Assembly (NCBI GenBank): GCA_902702965.1
Contig: CACRXP010000387.1
Coordinates: 340,926 to 404,925 of the forward strand
DNA: 64,000 nucleotides
From: Spirometra erinaceieuropaei
Taxonomy: Eukaryota > Platyhelminthes > Cestoda > Diphyllobothriidea > Diphyllobothriidae
Direction of reading: 5' to 3'
Numbering within the stretch: position 1 is the first letter of the stretch; each line of letters begins with the position of its first letter. A program made the translations under genes and the position numbers. Of this stretch, positions 1-12,522 are shown piece by piece. Under the pieces are notes generated by a model. That model ran no database searches. It was not told the origin of the DNA and saw only the letters and a list, made by a program, of their open reading frames with translations.

Positions 1-600
1 AGCTTATATATGGTAAGACCGATGAAAGAATAATATAGGTTATATGGCTGAGTGATGCAATTTACAGGAATTGGTATACAGTTCCACAGTAAATTTACGT
101 ACCAAATTAAACTTTTACATGCAATATCCTGTTTTTTCACTTTCCTTGATATGTATGTTGTTTGTGTTTAATGCACACTTAACTTTGGAAGTAACATGGT
201 TTAATACTCGCTATTTTTTCTCAAGTCCTAATTGGGGTTATTTGTTTTCAAGGATATAATGGCACTTTTTTATTCTATTTACTGCGATCGTACTTAATTT
301 TAGCAGGCTGACGGGCTTGCCAACGATAGTATCAAAATCGATATCCGAGGTACAATAATTAGGACGATGCAAAGAACAAGTCCAAGTGTAGTTTATGAAC
401 GCCATCAGGTTTTCGTTGGCTTATCCAGGGTAGTTATGCAAGACGACTATTGCGCAGTTGGCGTTTTTACCACGAAATACAGCGAAAACATTTTAGGAAC
501 GTTTTATTCAGGGAGGGTAACTTTAATTTCTGCACGATTTAACAAAAACTGGTTGGACCGGAAATCTAGACCCTCCTTACTGGAGGGCTTTTATTCCCGT
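1..600. other. No recognised gene
   Basis: AT-rich sequence with only short open frames and no recognisable protein similarity, RNA gene or repeat. If the LIM gene at 907-1117 continues, its next exon would lie on the minus strand at or beyond this left edge. I see no exon here that would supply the second LIM domain. Confidence 0.5.
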
Positions 601-725
601 GTTTTAACTCTAACTCTAGCACCAAACCTAACATTTAGCCAAACCCTAAATATAAACCTAGCTATGATCCTAATCCTAACCCTCCCAATCTTAAGCCCGA
701 CAACCAGTTCTACCTCTAACTCCCC
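601..725. repeat. Degenerate CCCTAA-type (telomere-like) patch
   Basis: Loosely periodic C/T/A-rich DNA with many CCTAA, CCCTAA and CTCTAAC words, such as AAACCCTAAA and CCTAATCCTAACCCTCCC. It reads as a heavily mutated interstitial telomere-like tract in the C-rich orientation, the opposite of the G-rich patches at 57.2 kb and at the right edge. TTAGGG is the usual flatworm telomere unit. No run of perfect repeats is present, so this is an old tract or a telomere-like minisatellite. Confidence 0.5.
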
Positions 726-906
726 TGGAATTTAAGGCATGAGATCTACAATATGGGGGCATATTCAAGTGCCCAGCCGAAAAACCAATACAAAACTTCT
801 CCGACAGAAGTAAACGCTAGTTTTTCTAACGAAGCGACTTGTAACCGTATTGATCGAATGGCTTACTTTCAGTTCTATGAAAGGAGAAGCCAGGTTGGCA
901 ACTTAC

Positions 907-1117
907 TTGCAGTAGTCCTCCCGGCAGTACGCGCGGCCGTTGTGTACAAAACAGCTGATTTCTTCACTCAGTTCGCGATCGCACTTGTGGCATTTGAGAC
1001 AGCGGCCGTGCCATTTCATGTCAGGCTGAACGTGCATGATAAACGGGTCGTAGATGGCCGATCCGCAACCAGCGCAAACGGTCTCATCCGCGAGATCTAA
1101 CATAGGAATTGTGGTTT
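907..1117 (-). CDS. LIM domain exon, Islet-type LIM-homeobox factor (partial)
   Basis: One internal or first coding exon of a LIM-domain protein. The reading shows the complete zinc-ligand pattern of one LIM domain: CAGC, 18 residues, H, then GRC, LKC and HKC spaced C-x2-C-x2-C, 18 residues, C, and a final D in YCREDY. The spacing and the words VQPDMKWH and SCFVHNGRAYC are closest, from memory, to the first LIM domain of Islet; Lhx2/9 is the main alternative. The exon ends at a consensus donor GTAAGT (GT at 906-905). Upstream, CCAG at 1121-1118 could be the acceptor, with the frame open from 1117; the methionine at 1103-1101 is an alternative start. The second LIM domain and the homeodomain are not visible to the left. 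Such factors act in the nucleus in neuronal specification (family knowledge). Confidence 0.72.
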
Positions 1118-4100
1118 CTGGCAGAATTGTAAAAACAAAGGGGATGAGTGAAGAAAATTAGGACGGGTTGGGGATAGTTCATATTTTATAAGATTTGAAC
1201 TGTAATTGCAAAGACCCTCAGCAGGAGATTCGGATCCGAATAAACGTAGTCTAAGATGTCTAGAAGAGCCGACCTCCCCGCGTAGCCGTAGTTTTGCTTA
1301 CAGTTCAGCCCTGAGGCCTGATGGTAATCTTAACTTTGACTTAGGGTCTTCTATGTGCCCAGTTTCCGAACCGAAATCTAAATTAATGTTACACTGACCC
1401 ATTTTGCGCGTATTCCGGTCCAACGAAAGAAAACCTAAAACCAACAAACTTTACTGAAGGTTATTAGTACGACTCAAAATCCAGGGGGGTGATGTTATTT
1501 TGAGGTAACGCGGACAAATCCCGTGACCCCTGTGACTCTGCGGGCCCATTCGCGCGTCGGACGTCCCCAACGCAGCAATATCCACTCGACCATTGCCTCG
1601 AATGACATCAGCATGGAAATATTAGCATGATTAGACATCACATCAGCTAACCAGTCGAGCTCCAAAGGCTGACAGTGACACAGACGCTCGCTCACTCACG
1701 CAGGCCGAGGCCTTTCTGTCAGGTATGCACTGACATCGCCAGCGCGCACTGCTTGGTGAAACTGCACTACAGTCGCCTTGTGAGGAGTAGAGTCCACCCT
1801 ACTGGTGGAATTTCTTCTCTATTTCTAAGGCGCACTTGGCTATACTTGCAACGAGCACGGTACAAGCACTACTTTGGTGGCCAGTACTTTTCAGAGAGAT
1901 TCTCAATCACGCTCAGGTTATTCGAAAAGCAACCCCGAAGAAGATTTCGTGTCTTTCAAAGTCAAATAGGGCTAATGAATCTCAACACAGGGCCTACCCA
2001 CAAAAAGACTACTGGCGCTTACTTGATTTCATTAACCTATTTGGATGGAATGGATCCTAATATCTCTGATCTGGAACTCCTAAATCAGTTGCTTACGAGT
2101 GGATAGCAAATAGGATCGAGAGGCAGGAAACGCAGGAGAACGCGCTGGATGTTAAAGTCATTCGATCATAAAACTTTGTCGCACTCTAAACCCTCCTTCT
2201 GATCTCGCCATTCTGTTCATCTAACAGGGAAACTCAAAAGCAGACGGGACGTCAGTAGAGGGCTTTTGAGGCCGGTGGCTGTTTGGGGTAAGTCTGCTCT
2301 GCTACCAGCTCCGCTTCATTGTCTGCTTGGATGGAAGGGGCTAGACGGTCATTTATTTTTGTGGGTTGACCGCTGAAAGAATGGCGGTGGATTTTTTAAT
2401 CAGGTTAATTGCTCAATCTGTGGCACTTACTGCCCTTCTAGCCGGCCGAAAGATCGCCACACACCTGATTGGTTTTCAAGTCGGGCATATGAAGCGTTGT
2501 CCCAGAGAGTCTTAAAATTACCGCCAATACAATTTAGTGCCACTGGAAACAAAACTTTTCATGACAGTTCGGCGCTCATTGTTTGTCCCAGGTGGGTCGT
2601 TTAAAATCAGTGTCTGTCTGAAAGTGAGCAGAATTTGATAGAACTCCGGAGTTTGACTGCCGCATGCAGATGTTTATAGTCCAATGTTAGTTCAGCAAGG
2701 AAAAGGCTATTTATTGCATGTCGTCCAATTTAGAAAACTACGTATAATCTACCACAGAATGAATGCTCACGGAGTAAGTGTTTCGATAGTGTGTCGAACC
2801 CTTTTTCACTGCGTACTAAGCACGCTACTTGCAACTTATTTTTCAAGTTCAATTACTTGGAGACTATTTCTCGGAACTCGAGGGCTTTTTATTTGGAAAT
2901 TTGCGCAGGAAATTACTAACGGACTCGACAAACCCAGTTGCGATGACACAGCTGCCAGCTAGTTCAACATTTGCAGACCAAAGTTCATTCTTATAACAGG
3001 AGTTGCACTAGGAACCCTACAGGGAGTTCCAGAGGACTTAATAGTGAACTGAACATCCCGAAGTTTTGTCAGGCATTTGCAGAAAATTAGTAAAACTTCC
3101 AGAGATTTTTAGTTAGTGCTTGTGTCGGGAGAACGGTAAAATCATTTTTATGTTTTCTTGACACAGAGGATGCATTAATGATGTTACCATAGTTCTGCAG
3201 TCATTTGAGAATGCCTGAAGATATCAAATTAAACCCATTCCCTTAGCAGGTGCGATTAAGCAGACCACGTAACCTAGAGGAAGACGCATATTGGTCTTAT
3301 TATACTTCTTCACTTTACTCTTCTTTACTTCGATCATATTTGTCCTAAAATCTATCGAAAATAATGAACAAAAACGAGCAATTTATAAGTACGTCAATCA
3401 TTTCTCTAGTGATAAAAGGCATTCTAGCACAAAATGCGACCAAATACTTTGGTAAAAGTGTTATTCAAAAAAAGGTTTAAACAGACAGTCAGAACATATA
3501 GTTCCACCACTACCTGCACGACTGAATTTCACTAAGCGGTCAATAAGCGTTAGAACTACCAAAACCAATCGAAAGAAGAGTATTAACGAGGTAAGTACCC
3601 GTTTAGACAGTCTGAGGTAAGAACAACGATGTAACGCTGCTTTTAGAATTTATTAGTCATTTACTACAGGTCCCTAAACGTAGCTATCTTGGACACACGA
3701 ATTTGCGTTTACTGCTGTATCTCGGAGTAAGGACCACGATGAGGACTTTTATTTCCCAACCTTTGTATGGCTTCCAGAGAGAAGGCTTTACTAACAAAAG
3801 AGGAAATAAAATGGCCATTTCAAACTTATTTGCCTATGCCAGCCGCCCTTACTCCGGTTCCAAATCAGAAAGACCCCGAAATGCAATCCAATGTTTTACC
3901 GTTCATTCAAGGGCTCATGTTGTGCTTGTTGTCAAGATTGCGTTTCAGTTTAGGGAAGCAGAACATTAGCGTGTGGAACACTAGTAGTTAAACCACTTTT
4001 CGTATTTTGCACACGTTAAGCGCCGGCTGATCATGCGCAAGGTTCAATTACTTTGGTTGCTACCCACGCTGGTCGATAACTGTATCCCAGAATTATGGAC

Positions 4101-7100
4101 CAGTTATCAGTAATTGTCGGGTTTCTATCTCGAACGACGCCTCTGTCAAAGAGGTTAACCATTTCACCTAACCGGTGAGTGGCATGTTTGGTGAAACGAC
4201 TCCGTGAATCGAGAACCGTTGCAAGTCTCGAGTTTCTCAGATCATGAGTCAAAGCAGAGGGTACTCTGTGACAATTAGCACCATACTTTAAATGGGACGG
4301 GGCGTACCAAGGAAGATGAGGATTAATACGGCTGCACTTCGTTCCTCTGGAAGAACTTGGACAATATAGATATAGATTATGACCAAAATCTGTAATAAGG
4401 TAGTTTCAAGAAGACAGACTAAGGCGGGCAATCAGAAGGGCATCTGGGGATGCGCTAGCCAGTTAATTGGGGTCTAAAATTGTCAGCTCACGAAACTCGA
4501 TTGAAGGCCTGACAGGAAACACAATCAAACGAAAGACATCCGTCTCCACCGAAGAGGACTGAATAAACTATCATCGACCCTTTAAACTAAAAGTATATTT
4601 CCCTTCGTCATGTCAGTGGGTAAACATGTCTGTGGACTTTTTACCATAACTGCATAGCCAATATGGCAGATATGGACAGCGTCAAGTCACTCACTAGTCA
4701 TCTTGGTTGTTTTCATGTAGGTAAATATTGGTCATGTCTACACTTGAGAAATCTTTCATCACCACGTCTTAATTCCAAAGCGAATCATCTTTCTTAACCA
4801 ATACAATCCTCATCCTGAACGATGTATAAACTGCTATGCGTGGAGAAAGCGATCGTCTGTTTTTCACCCTCATGCGCTCTCCCATCCACTTCTACCAAAC
4901 TTGGTTGTACAGGAGTGCGGTCAGGCAGGCGTTTGCTCCCAACCCCTTTTTTGGCAAACGAAGGGGGTAAATAGCACCATTTATGACCAAAGCAAGTCAT
5001 TCAAGCCTCCCCCGATCTAGGTCTACCAGCAATCACTTCACCTTAGCCGTCAGAGCCGACGGCATCAACACAACTATAACGACTGTAAAATGTCAGTTTT
5101 CTCCTCATTCATGTCAATATTCATCCACACTGCTAAGCGCAGCGGCACACAAAGATATGGCGCTGGAGTCGTTTGACCAACTGTCCATGTCAGTCTGCAC
5201 AGGCCTCTTGACCGGCTGCATGTGTTCAATTTCTATCAGCATTACCATCTGGACACTCGGGAGAGAGAGAGGGGCTAGGGAATGGGTGAAAAGTTGGCCA
5301 TTGCCACGTTCAGTAACTACGTCCAAGGATTTATCGAGCTCTCCCTATTGCAAGAGGGCAATGCACTTGGCTAGATTCCTCGACTGAGGTGGACTTCGGT
5401 TACCACGGAGCAGGGAGGAGAAATCAACAGTAAAGTTCGGGAAACTAGTCACATACTGCTTGGCGCCATAAGACTGACAGGGCACAAGATGGATTAAATT
5501 CCGTCTCAATAGGCTGACCGTCAGAAAACTTTCCGGAGGCTTATGTCACTGCGTAATAGGTAAATTGTCGAACAGCTGTCTTTCTGGACGAAAACTTTTT
5601 AAAAGTGTAAACTGCAGTAAAAACAGCATAATATCTCGCTGGAAGGGGTGAATATGTGACAAATGGCCGCAAATGTTAGAGGTTTTTTACGTCGACATAT
5701 ATGAGGTATCCAACGCCGTACCCTCTTATCGATGACCTGAAACAGTGCTTGAAACTAAGAGTCCACACCGGATGCCCATGTTTAATTTTACTACGAACTA
5801 CACAACTGATCGCAAATGATAACTCGGGCCATGAAAGTCGCCAATAAATGAAGCCATAAATGAAAAAGGCGGATGTCCTCGTGACCTGTGCCTGGACCGG
5901 GAGAAATGAATTCTAAATCAATATCCCATTTACACGAAACGGAAGGTTTCCTCAGATATTTGATATTTTCTGTCGGATTTGGGCGATTGGAAAAAACAGT
6001 TGCATCATATATAATGACCCGCATTAACAAGTTGTTACTAATCTGGCTGATCTGAATCTAGCACTTTGCCAGTTTTGTGAAAAAAAAACAGGATTAAAAA
6101 GAAGCTGCGGGACAATTCAGACAAGAGGCGATGGCAGAAAATAGTCAGAAGGCTTCAGAACTATGAAAAAAGTCTGTCAAATTTATTACAAGGGGACGCG
6201 GATAATAGGACGTATTGGTCGTCACTCAGGTGGCTAGTTAGTTCCGTTAGGTCCTGGAATAAAATATAGCGTCCCTCGCTATCCGCACTTTCGCTACTGC
6301 TAGGGCATTAACGGAACGAAAATTCTAACTTAAGAACAGATACCCCGAAGTATAAAGGGTCAACTCGAAATTAACCATTTTCTGTATTATTTTACATCCG
6401 CATGTGTTTCCCCACTACGTTTCTCTGCATTTGCCACCTTGCTAAATCTGCCCTCGAGCTATCTCAACTTCATCACATCAGCTCAAATACTTGAAACCCA
6501 AATAAAAGCGAAAATATATTTGATAAAGATCAACTGTTTTTGTCCTCTTTATTGAGTTTACTTACATACACACATCTGTTAGTATAAATGAATGAGTAAA
6601 TGTTGCGCACTGCCCACATTTGAAAATAGCATTAACAGGAAGGGCGGGAGAGTACAGTATATACAATACAATTAGAATTCTGGGAACTCGTAGTTTTGCA
6701 TATGTATCGCCGTCCGGTTATTATGATGAAGGATTTAAACATGTTAATCCTTCTGAAGGAGGCATTCAGGGCGGTATAAGAGGGGTAAATGAATCGCTTC
6801 AGGATACCAAACCAGATAGAAGTGCTAATGTCATCTGTAAAGCGTATTTTTTCGTTCATAACATAGGAACGCTCATCCAGCATAAAAACTCCAAATTTTG
6901 GCGAAAACCATTGAAAGTGTGCAGGAAAAACGAATTCCTTCGAAGTCATGGCGGACAAGTGCTTAACAAATCTAGAGCATCGTCCAACCTCTGCCAGTGC
7001 TGGAGACTTTTCTACGCACTTCAGAATTGTTCGGATGTCATTGGAATGGCAAACACAACCAACTGACTTTTGTCAATCACACAATAAACTGTTAGTCGTG

Positions 7101-8250
7101 AGCCGTAAAAGTGACACGGGAAAAATAATTTTTAATTTGCTTTGTGATATTCATTAAAGTCTGGAGACTGTCTCAGTGCCAATGTATCATTCACAAATTC
7201 ACATCTTGTATTATCAAGCTAGCTGACACCCACATTAATCGCTGATTGGGCTTGAGTAGGGTGACTGTATCTTTGTCTCGAATGTTGCGGAGATAGGGAA
7301 ACAGCCATTTCCGGAAGAGTTGGTGAACTTGTGAAGTGGATTTCTTTTCATTTTTGGTCCATATACTATTTTAAAGTTTCTTCGAACTACGTAATCTCCC
7401 GGAAGCGCACATTTTAATAGCGTATATCAAAGACGGTCTATTCTATTATGCGTAGTCAGCAGCTCATTTTACACAGTAACAGCATAAAAGGCTTTGAAAT
7501 ATATTACTAAAAGACGGCCTTACCTGACGGTTTAGAATTGTCTCCCAACTCCAGTTCGTATCCGACGGTCATTGCACTGGCGGGGCCGTTGAAGTCTTAA
7601 CAAATTCGCCCACAGCCGATTGAAAAGTTGGGAGTGCGCAAAGCAGGCGCTGTCTCGCCTTCTTTCGCGTGTTTATTGGTCAACACGCCCGAAGCCCGTA
7701 GGTGAAAACGTCATTCCACCTTCGCTAACTGGCCGTTGGTCTTGCTAATCCCGAGCACAGGGGGGTAGACAAAGCGTATAAACTTCTTCGCTGGCCAATA
7801 GGAACGCCCTGGAACACCGGATGCCAGCGCATGCAGCGCAACCGGCTAAACACGCCTTCCTTCGGTGACACGACAAAGTGGACATCTAAAGGGACGCGAA
7901 TTGCTGACGGTCCGGTCAGAACGACAGGATGCCAGATCAAGTAATTGGCTCTCGATAATTTGTAAAAAACACGCGAGAGACTGGTTCGCAGGAAACAACT
8001 ATCATTGAGTCGACCACAACTCACTTTGAAAAAAAAACGGAGAAAGCTGAAATCACCGCGTAAAACCGCATTAGCGAAATTTCTGCTAATCTCTTGCATC
8101 CTCTGGAGGTCATCGGTGCCGCCCTTTTAATCTCACAGACTAGAATGACTAGTAGACACTGACCACTTTGTCACTATCTAATGGAGTCTTCAAATAATGG
8201 GTGCTTCGGCAAACTTTGAATAATTTATTCTGACTCAACTGTGAAAAACT
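1118..8250. other. Intergenic or intronic, no recognised gene
   Basis: No coding region, RNA gene or transposon could be supported. Open frames are short and lack motifs. GC-richer islands around 1.5-1.75, 4.95-5.35 and 7.6-8.0 kb stand out from the AT-rich background and may be decayed repeats. If the LIM exon is not the first exon, this stretch would be its upstream intron. Confidence 0.45.
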
Positions 8251-8258
8251 CGACGACC

Positions 8259-8345
8259 TCGGCGGGATTCAAACCCACGATATCAAGGGAAAGGCTCTAG
8301 TACAGTCAAAGTTCTGATGGCTTGATTATGGAATCCAGTTTGAAA
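8259..8345 (-). repeat. tRNA-like SINE head (minus strand), weak
   Basis: On the minus strand the sequence GTGGGTTTGAATCCCGCC matches a tRNA T-arm and the B box of a Pol III promoter. A convincing A box is not seen upstream at about 8.33 kb, and acceptor pairing is absent, so this is not a functional tRNA. It is most likely a decayed tRNA-derived SINE, opposite in orientation to the one at 8.43 kb. Confidence 0.35.
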
Positions 8346-8429
8346 GTAAGTTTAATGTATCAGGTTTGGTTGATTCCATACACTGTAGTAGGCTGGACGG
8401 ACAACTTAACCCAAATATGATCAACCTCA

Positions 8430-8526
8430 CGGCTCCCGGGGACCTCGTAATTCAGGTGGTTAGAACATTGGCTGTAGAAATACCTCCCCCTTCCTATCGT
8501 GGGTTCGAGTCCCATCGGGACCACCG
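8430..8526 (+). repeat. tRNA-derived SINE head / tRNA pseudogene
   Basis: A tRNA-like A box region (GTAATTCAGGTGGTTAGAAC) is followed about 40 bases later by a good B box, GGGTTCGAGTCCC, with T-stem pairing. The 3' acceptor-like end ATCGGGACCACC is present, but the 5' side (CCCGGGGACC) does not pair with it. That argues against an intact tRNA and for a tRNA-derived short interspersed element or pseudogene. No anticodon is assigned because the anticodon arm does not fold cleanly. Confidence 0.5.
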
Positions 8527-11500
8527 TGGTTTTCAGAAATGAGTCAGAATAAAGCCATAAATCCTATACTTTCCTGCCCCTGACGCAATCCCGTGTACTC
8601 TTATGCATCTCAAAAGCTATTATTTGCAAAACGTTTACTTATCGAGCTACTGATGTCTGATTGTGAAGTAACGCTTTACGTAGCTAGATTTTCTATCTAA
8701 AACTTAGCATTTTATGAGCACAGTACAGGCAAAAGCCACCACAGTCACAGCTGCTTTTATCCGAGAATCCCATATGAACACGACTCTTTAGCATCAGAAA
8801 CCATGAAGAAGTTTCCCTACATACGCAACAACGGGTTCAGATTTTTGGAAGCTCGTCATGCCACGACGATTCCCTCAAATTATGCAAGGGCCAAAAGCCC
8901 AGAAACGTACTTTTCGGTTGCGCTAAAATGTAATGTCAGTGACCTATTTGCATGTATCGGACTAGCTAGTCAAAGGCTATAACAAGACATGCTTGGGTCT
9001 TGTTTATGCACGCGTCGCGAAAAAAGATCCTGCCGGAGAAAGAGTTTGAGGTGTGAACCAGGACCAGATCTCAATTAAGACAGTCTATGACTGTCAAAGA
9101 GGTACCAAAATGCAGGACCTAAACCTGTTGGTAGGTCAACGGCCTTACAGAGATGACGACGATTGAACTTTTAATATCTATTAGCATTAACTTGAAACAG
9201 TGCATGGAACACGATTATCCGCCATCATAACCTATATTAAGATAATTGTGTACGGACTAGAGGATAGGAACATAAGCCACATAATTTCAGCTAGTCTGAA
9301 GTAAATCAGTCAGAGTGAGGCTTAATCGGCCTAGTTCGAAAACTAATAAAGATATTTCAGCCAAAGCCCACCAATGACAGCGGGATAACCGTATAATAGT
9401 CATGAACTGCCAACGGACAGCCAGCGATATACTCATGCTTCATGACTTACCATACTGGCAGAACAGAAACTAGTTACCTAATGCTGTCAAATGTGACATT
9501 TAGTAGATGTGATAGTCCCTCACCTTTGCATTTTGCCCAGTTTTCCAACCCATTCGGGGGCAGGGATTAGAGTTGCCTAGTCGGAAATTCCGTGCTCAAA
9601 ACACTGGAATTTTAATACCTCGAAGATCTAAGAGAAAGATAAAGAGGAAGAAGAAGAGTGTCAAGAATATGCTTTGATATGTCATCGGATGAACGGAAAG
9701 AAAAAAGAATAATGGAAAAGCGGTCAAAGCCAGTTCCCCATGAAAATGACAATGAATGCAAACCTCTGGAACCGAACTGCCTAAGTTTATCTTATCTCAC
9801 GAAATATGACAACAAGAGATATTACCCACAAAGACGAGGAGGACTGAACTGGTCTTTTCTGGCTTGTTGGCCAATCACATCCAGCCTTAAGCAGGGTTTT
9901 GAACTTTGAACTCAACCAGGCAAGTCATCATGCAGTTCTAAATAAGCCGCTCTATCAGTTGACCTATGGGCCCACACCCCGTCCGTCATGATCGGGAATA
10001 TTAAAAAACGAAAAAGTCTCGCATATGTCCGCTTCTTGTTACATTGCCGCCTGTGAAGACGAACATGGAATGGTCCCTTCCTCACTATAATTGCAAAAGG
10101 AATATTTTCGTCTACATTTTCTCTATTAAATGGGTCTATATGAGTGCAAGAATCGACTCTGAATCACATTGTTTGAGTGCCTACACAAGGATATGTGTAG
10201 TGCCCGGCGTCTCGTGGGCCCATCGGTGGGTTTACTTTTATCAAAAGCGCGGACATACAAGCACACACGAGCTCCTTGGGTTCCAATTTAAGCCATTTAC
10301 CCGTACCGACTGAAGGAGTGGAGAGGACCGACTGTATCAACAGAAGACAATGCCAATGAATTCGGTAACTGATGTTTAGTGGTAATGGCGTTTGACGGCA
10401 TGAAATGACAGGGAACAGGCAAATGTAGATTACGATAGCCTCGGACACAACTTGGATCAAACCATCTTTCTGTGGGGGAATCATGCGTGAATGATCCTTC
10501 TACTGCTTGCAGCCTGTAAGTCGCCATTTTGTGACTGGTGAACACTGGAATCACCTATCATCTTTAATCAGTTTGGAGTAGCATAGATCTTCATGGAGTC
10601 CGGTCATACAGGAATAGTCAAAGCAGCCAGTCATTTACGCACTAAGCCTTCTACCCCCTTTAATGTGATAATGCTAATCCGACACGAGCGATCGCGAAAT
10701 GACCACGTGGAAGTCAGAAGGCAATGAGTTAAGCGAAATTTTCAGGCTATGGACCGTTTCCGTTAATAAATACTGAGGGAGCTCTAAGGTGGGTGTAACA
10801 GTGCAACACTTCCAAATATTAGTAAATGCCAGAATACGCAAAATTGTATTTTATGGTACCGGTAATGAATATTATGCCCGACGGCATAAAGGGGCAAAAA
10901 GGAAAAAATATGAGTCCTCATATATTATTAACACTAAATTGATTTTGACCTGTTTCAGTGTTTAACAAGTGTCATGGACAATTCAAAACTCCTGGAAGTA
11001 ACTGTTCTGGACCAAACTGACCGTCGAAATATATCGATCAAGAGCCGAGAAGCAATTACTCTAGAGACAATGAAAACAAATTTGAAGGACAGAATTAAGC
11101 TGTCCTATGACACTGATAACTGAACCCAGCATTAATGAGGAGTGAAAGCAAGTGACAAAGACAGAGTTAAAGTGGAGTGGTGTGCGAACGGAGATAGACG
11201 GAAGGAAGCGATTATTTCTGGTTTATTTTGCGTTGCTAGCTAGCCATTCCCCATTTTCAAACCATAAAATCTGCAAAGCGAACGCAAATTTGTATATTTG
11301 AAATAAATTACCAATGTACTGTCCTGCGGGACCCCATTTGGTAACTGTGTTCTTAATTATTGAAATTGGCGCGGAAGTTACCTTGAGCTGCTTTATTAAG
11401 TCGCAGGACTGGAAGAGAACCCTCCGTTAGATCCTAAACTGTCTAGTTACTAGAAAAACTATTTCTTTTAGAAGTCTATGGAACTGAGAAGTGCACGCTC

Positions 11501-12506
11501 ACTTTCTGTCATGTATTTCGTTCGCAAGGTTGCAGAAACCAGCAGGTTAGTCTAGAATGGTCATTTTGGGACAACTTCCTAATGTTAGGCAGTAAGTCCC
11601 AACAACACGTCGGAAGGAGACTGGGACCGTCGTTCACGGGCTGGGCCTGATCTTCAGTCAAAACAAGAACTCTTCAGTTTTCCCCCATTAGGGGACTGGA
11701 ACCCCGGCAAGCATTGGTAATGAACCAAACAAGTGATTGTGAAATGGACACAGACACAGCGAGGAAGCATAAAATGGTATTTGCAGACACACCGCTATTG
11801 TGAACATTTAATTGCCCAACCCCAGGCGATAAATTATCTGAACTTGAAATCTGGGCCACTGAATTAGAAGTGAACTGCTCTACAACCGTACCGTTGTGAT
11901 AGACCCCTGTGGACATTCGTTTGTACTTTTAGATTCACATGCGATCACCAGTACGGAAATCAGCTCATTTTTATAAATCGAGCCGCAGGACGGAGACCTT
12001 ACAGTCGGTGGCTAATTGACGTGATGACAAAAATATGAGGAATTATAAAAAACGCGGGAGAGACAGGGAACAATTTCGGCCTAATTGCCACTGAGTTATA
12101 ATACAAATGCCAGCCGAGGCTATCTGTGACTTGAATGCAGATCAGCGTGTTCAGGACGAACAGAACTGTAATTAATCTACAAAGCTACTTTTATCGGCTT
12201 TAATTATAAACGGTCCAGGTCACGCGGGAAAGGTTATCACTGCTCAGACATAACTCCGCGAAGACCAGCGAACGTCCCGTTTGCATGCCAGACGGTCTAA
12301 ATGGGACTGAAAATAAAAAAAAGATGAGGCGAGTAATTCAGTAGGGCAGGAAATAAGTAATTGAACGACTACGTTTTATCTGATGTAATCGAAAAGCCGT
12401 ACGAAAATCTACAGAGGAAACAAGAATGAGCTCATTTGAAGTCAACTCCCCTCGCACTCTGTCACTGTCATCTTAGATAGTCATATTCACACAGGAGTGG
12501 CGTTCA

Positions 12507-12522
12507 TAGTAGTAGTAGTAGT
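12507..12522. repeat. (AGT)n microsatellite
   Basis: About five consecutive AGT/TAG units. Confidence 0.8.

Noticed and set aside
753..1100. 115-codon plus-strand frame opposite the LIM exon
   Set aside because: It is the antisense shadow of the LIM domain; the minus strand carries all the zinc ligands and a splice donor.
5114..5326. Overlapping frames in a GC-richer block (4.8-5.4 kb)
   Set aside because: No motif on either strand; probably an old repeat.
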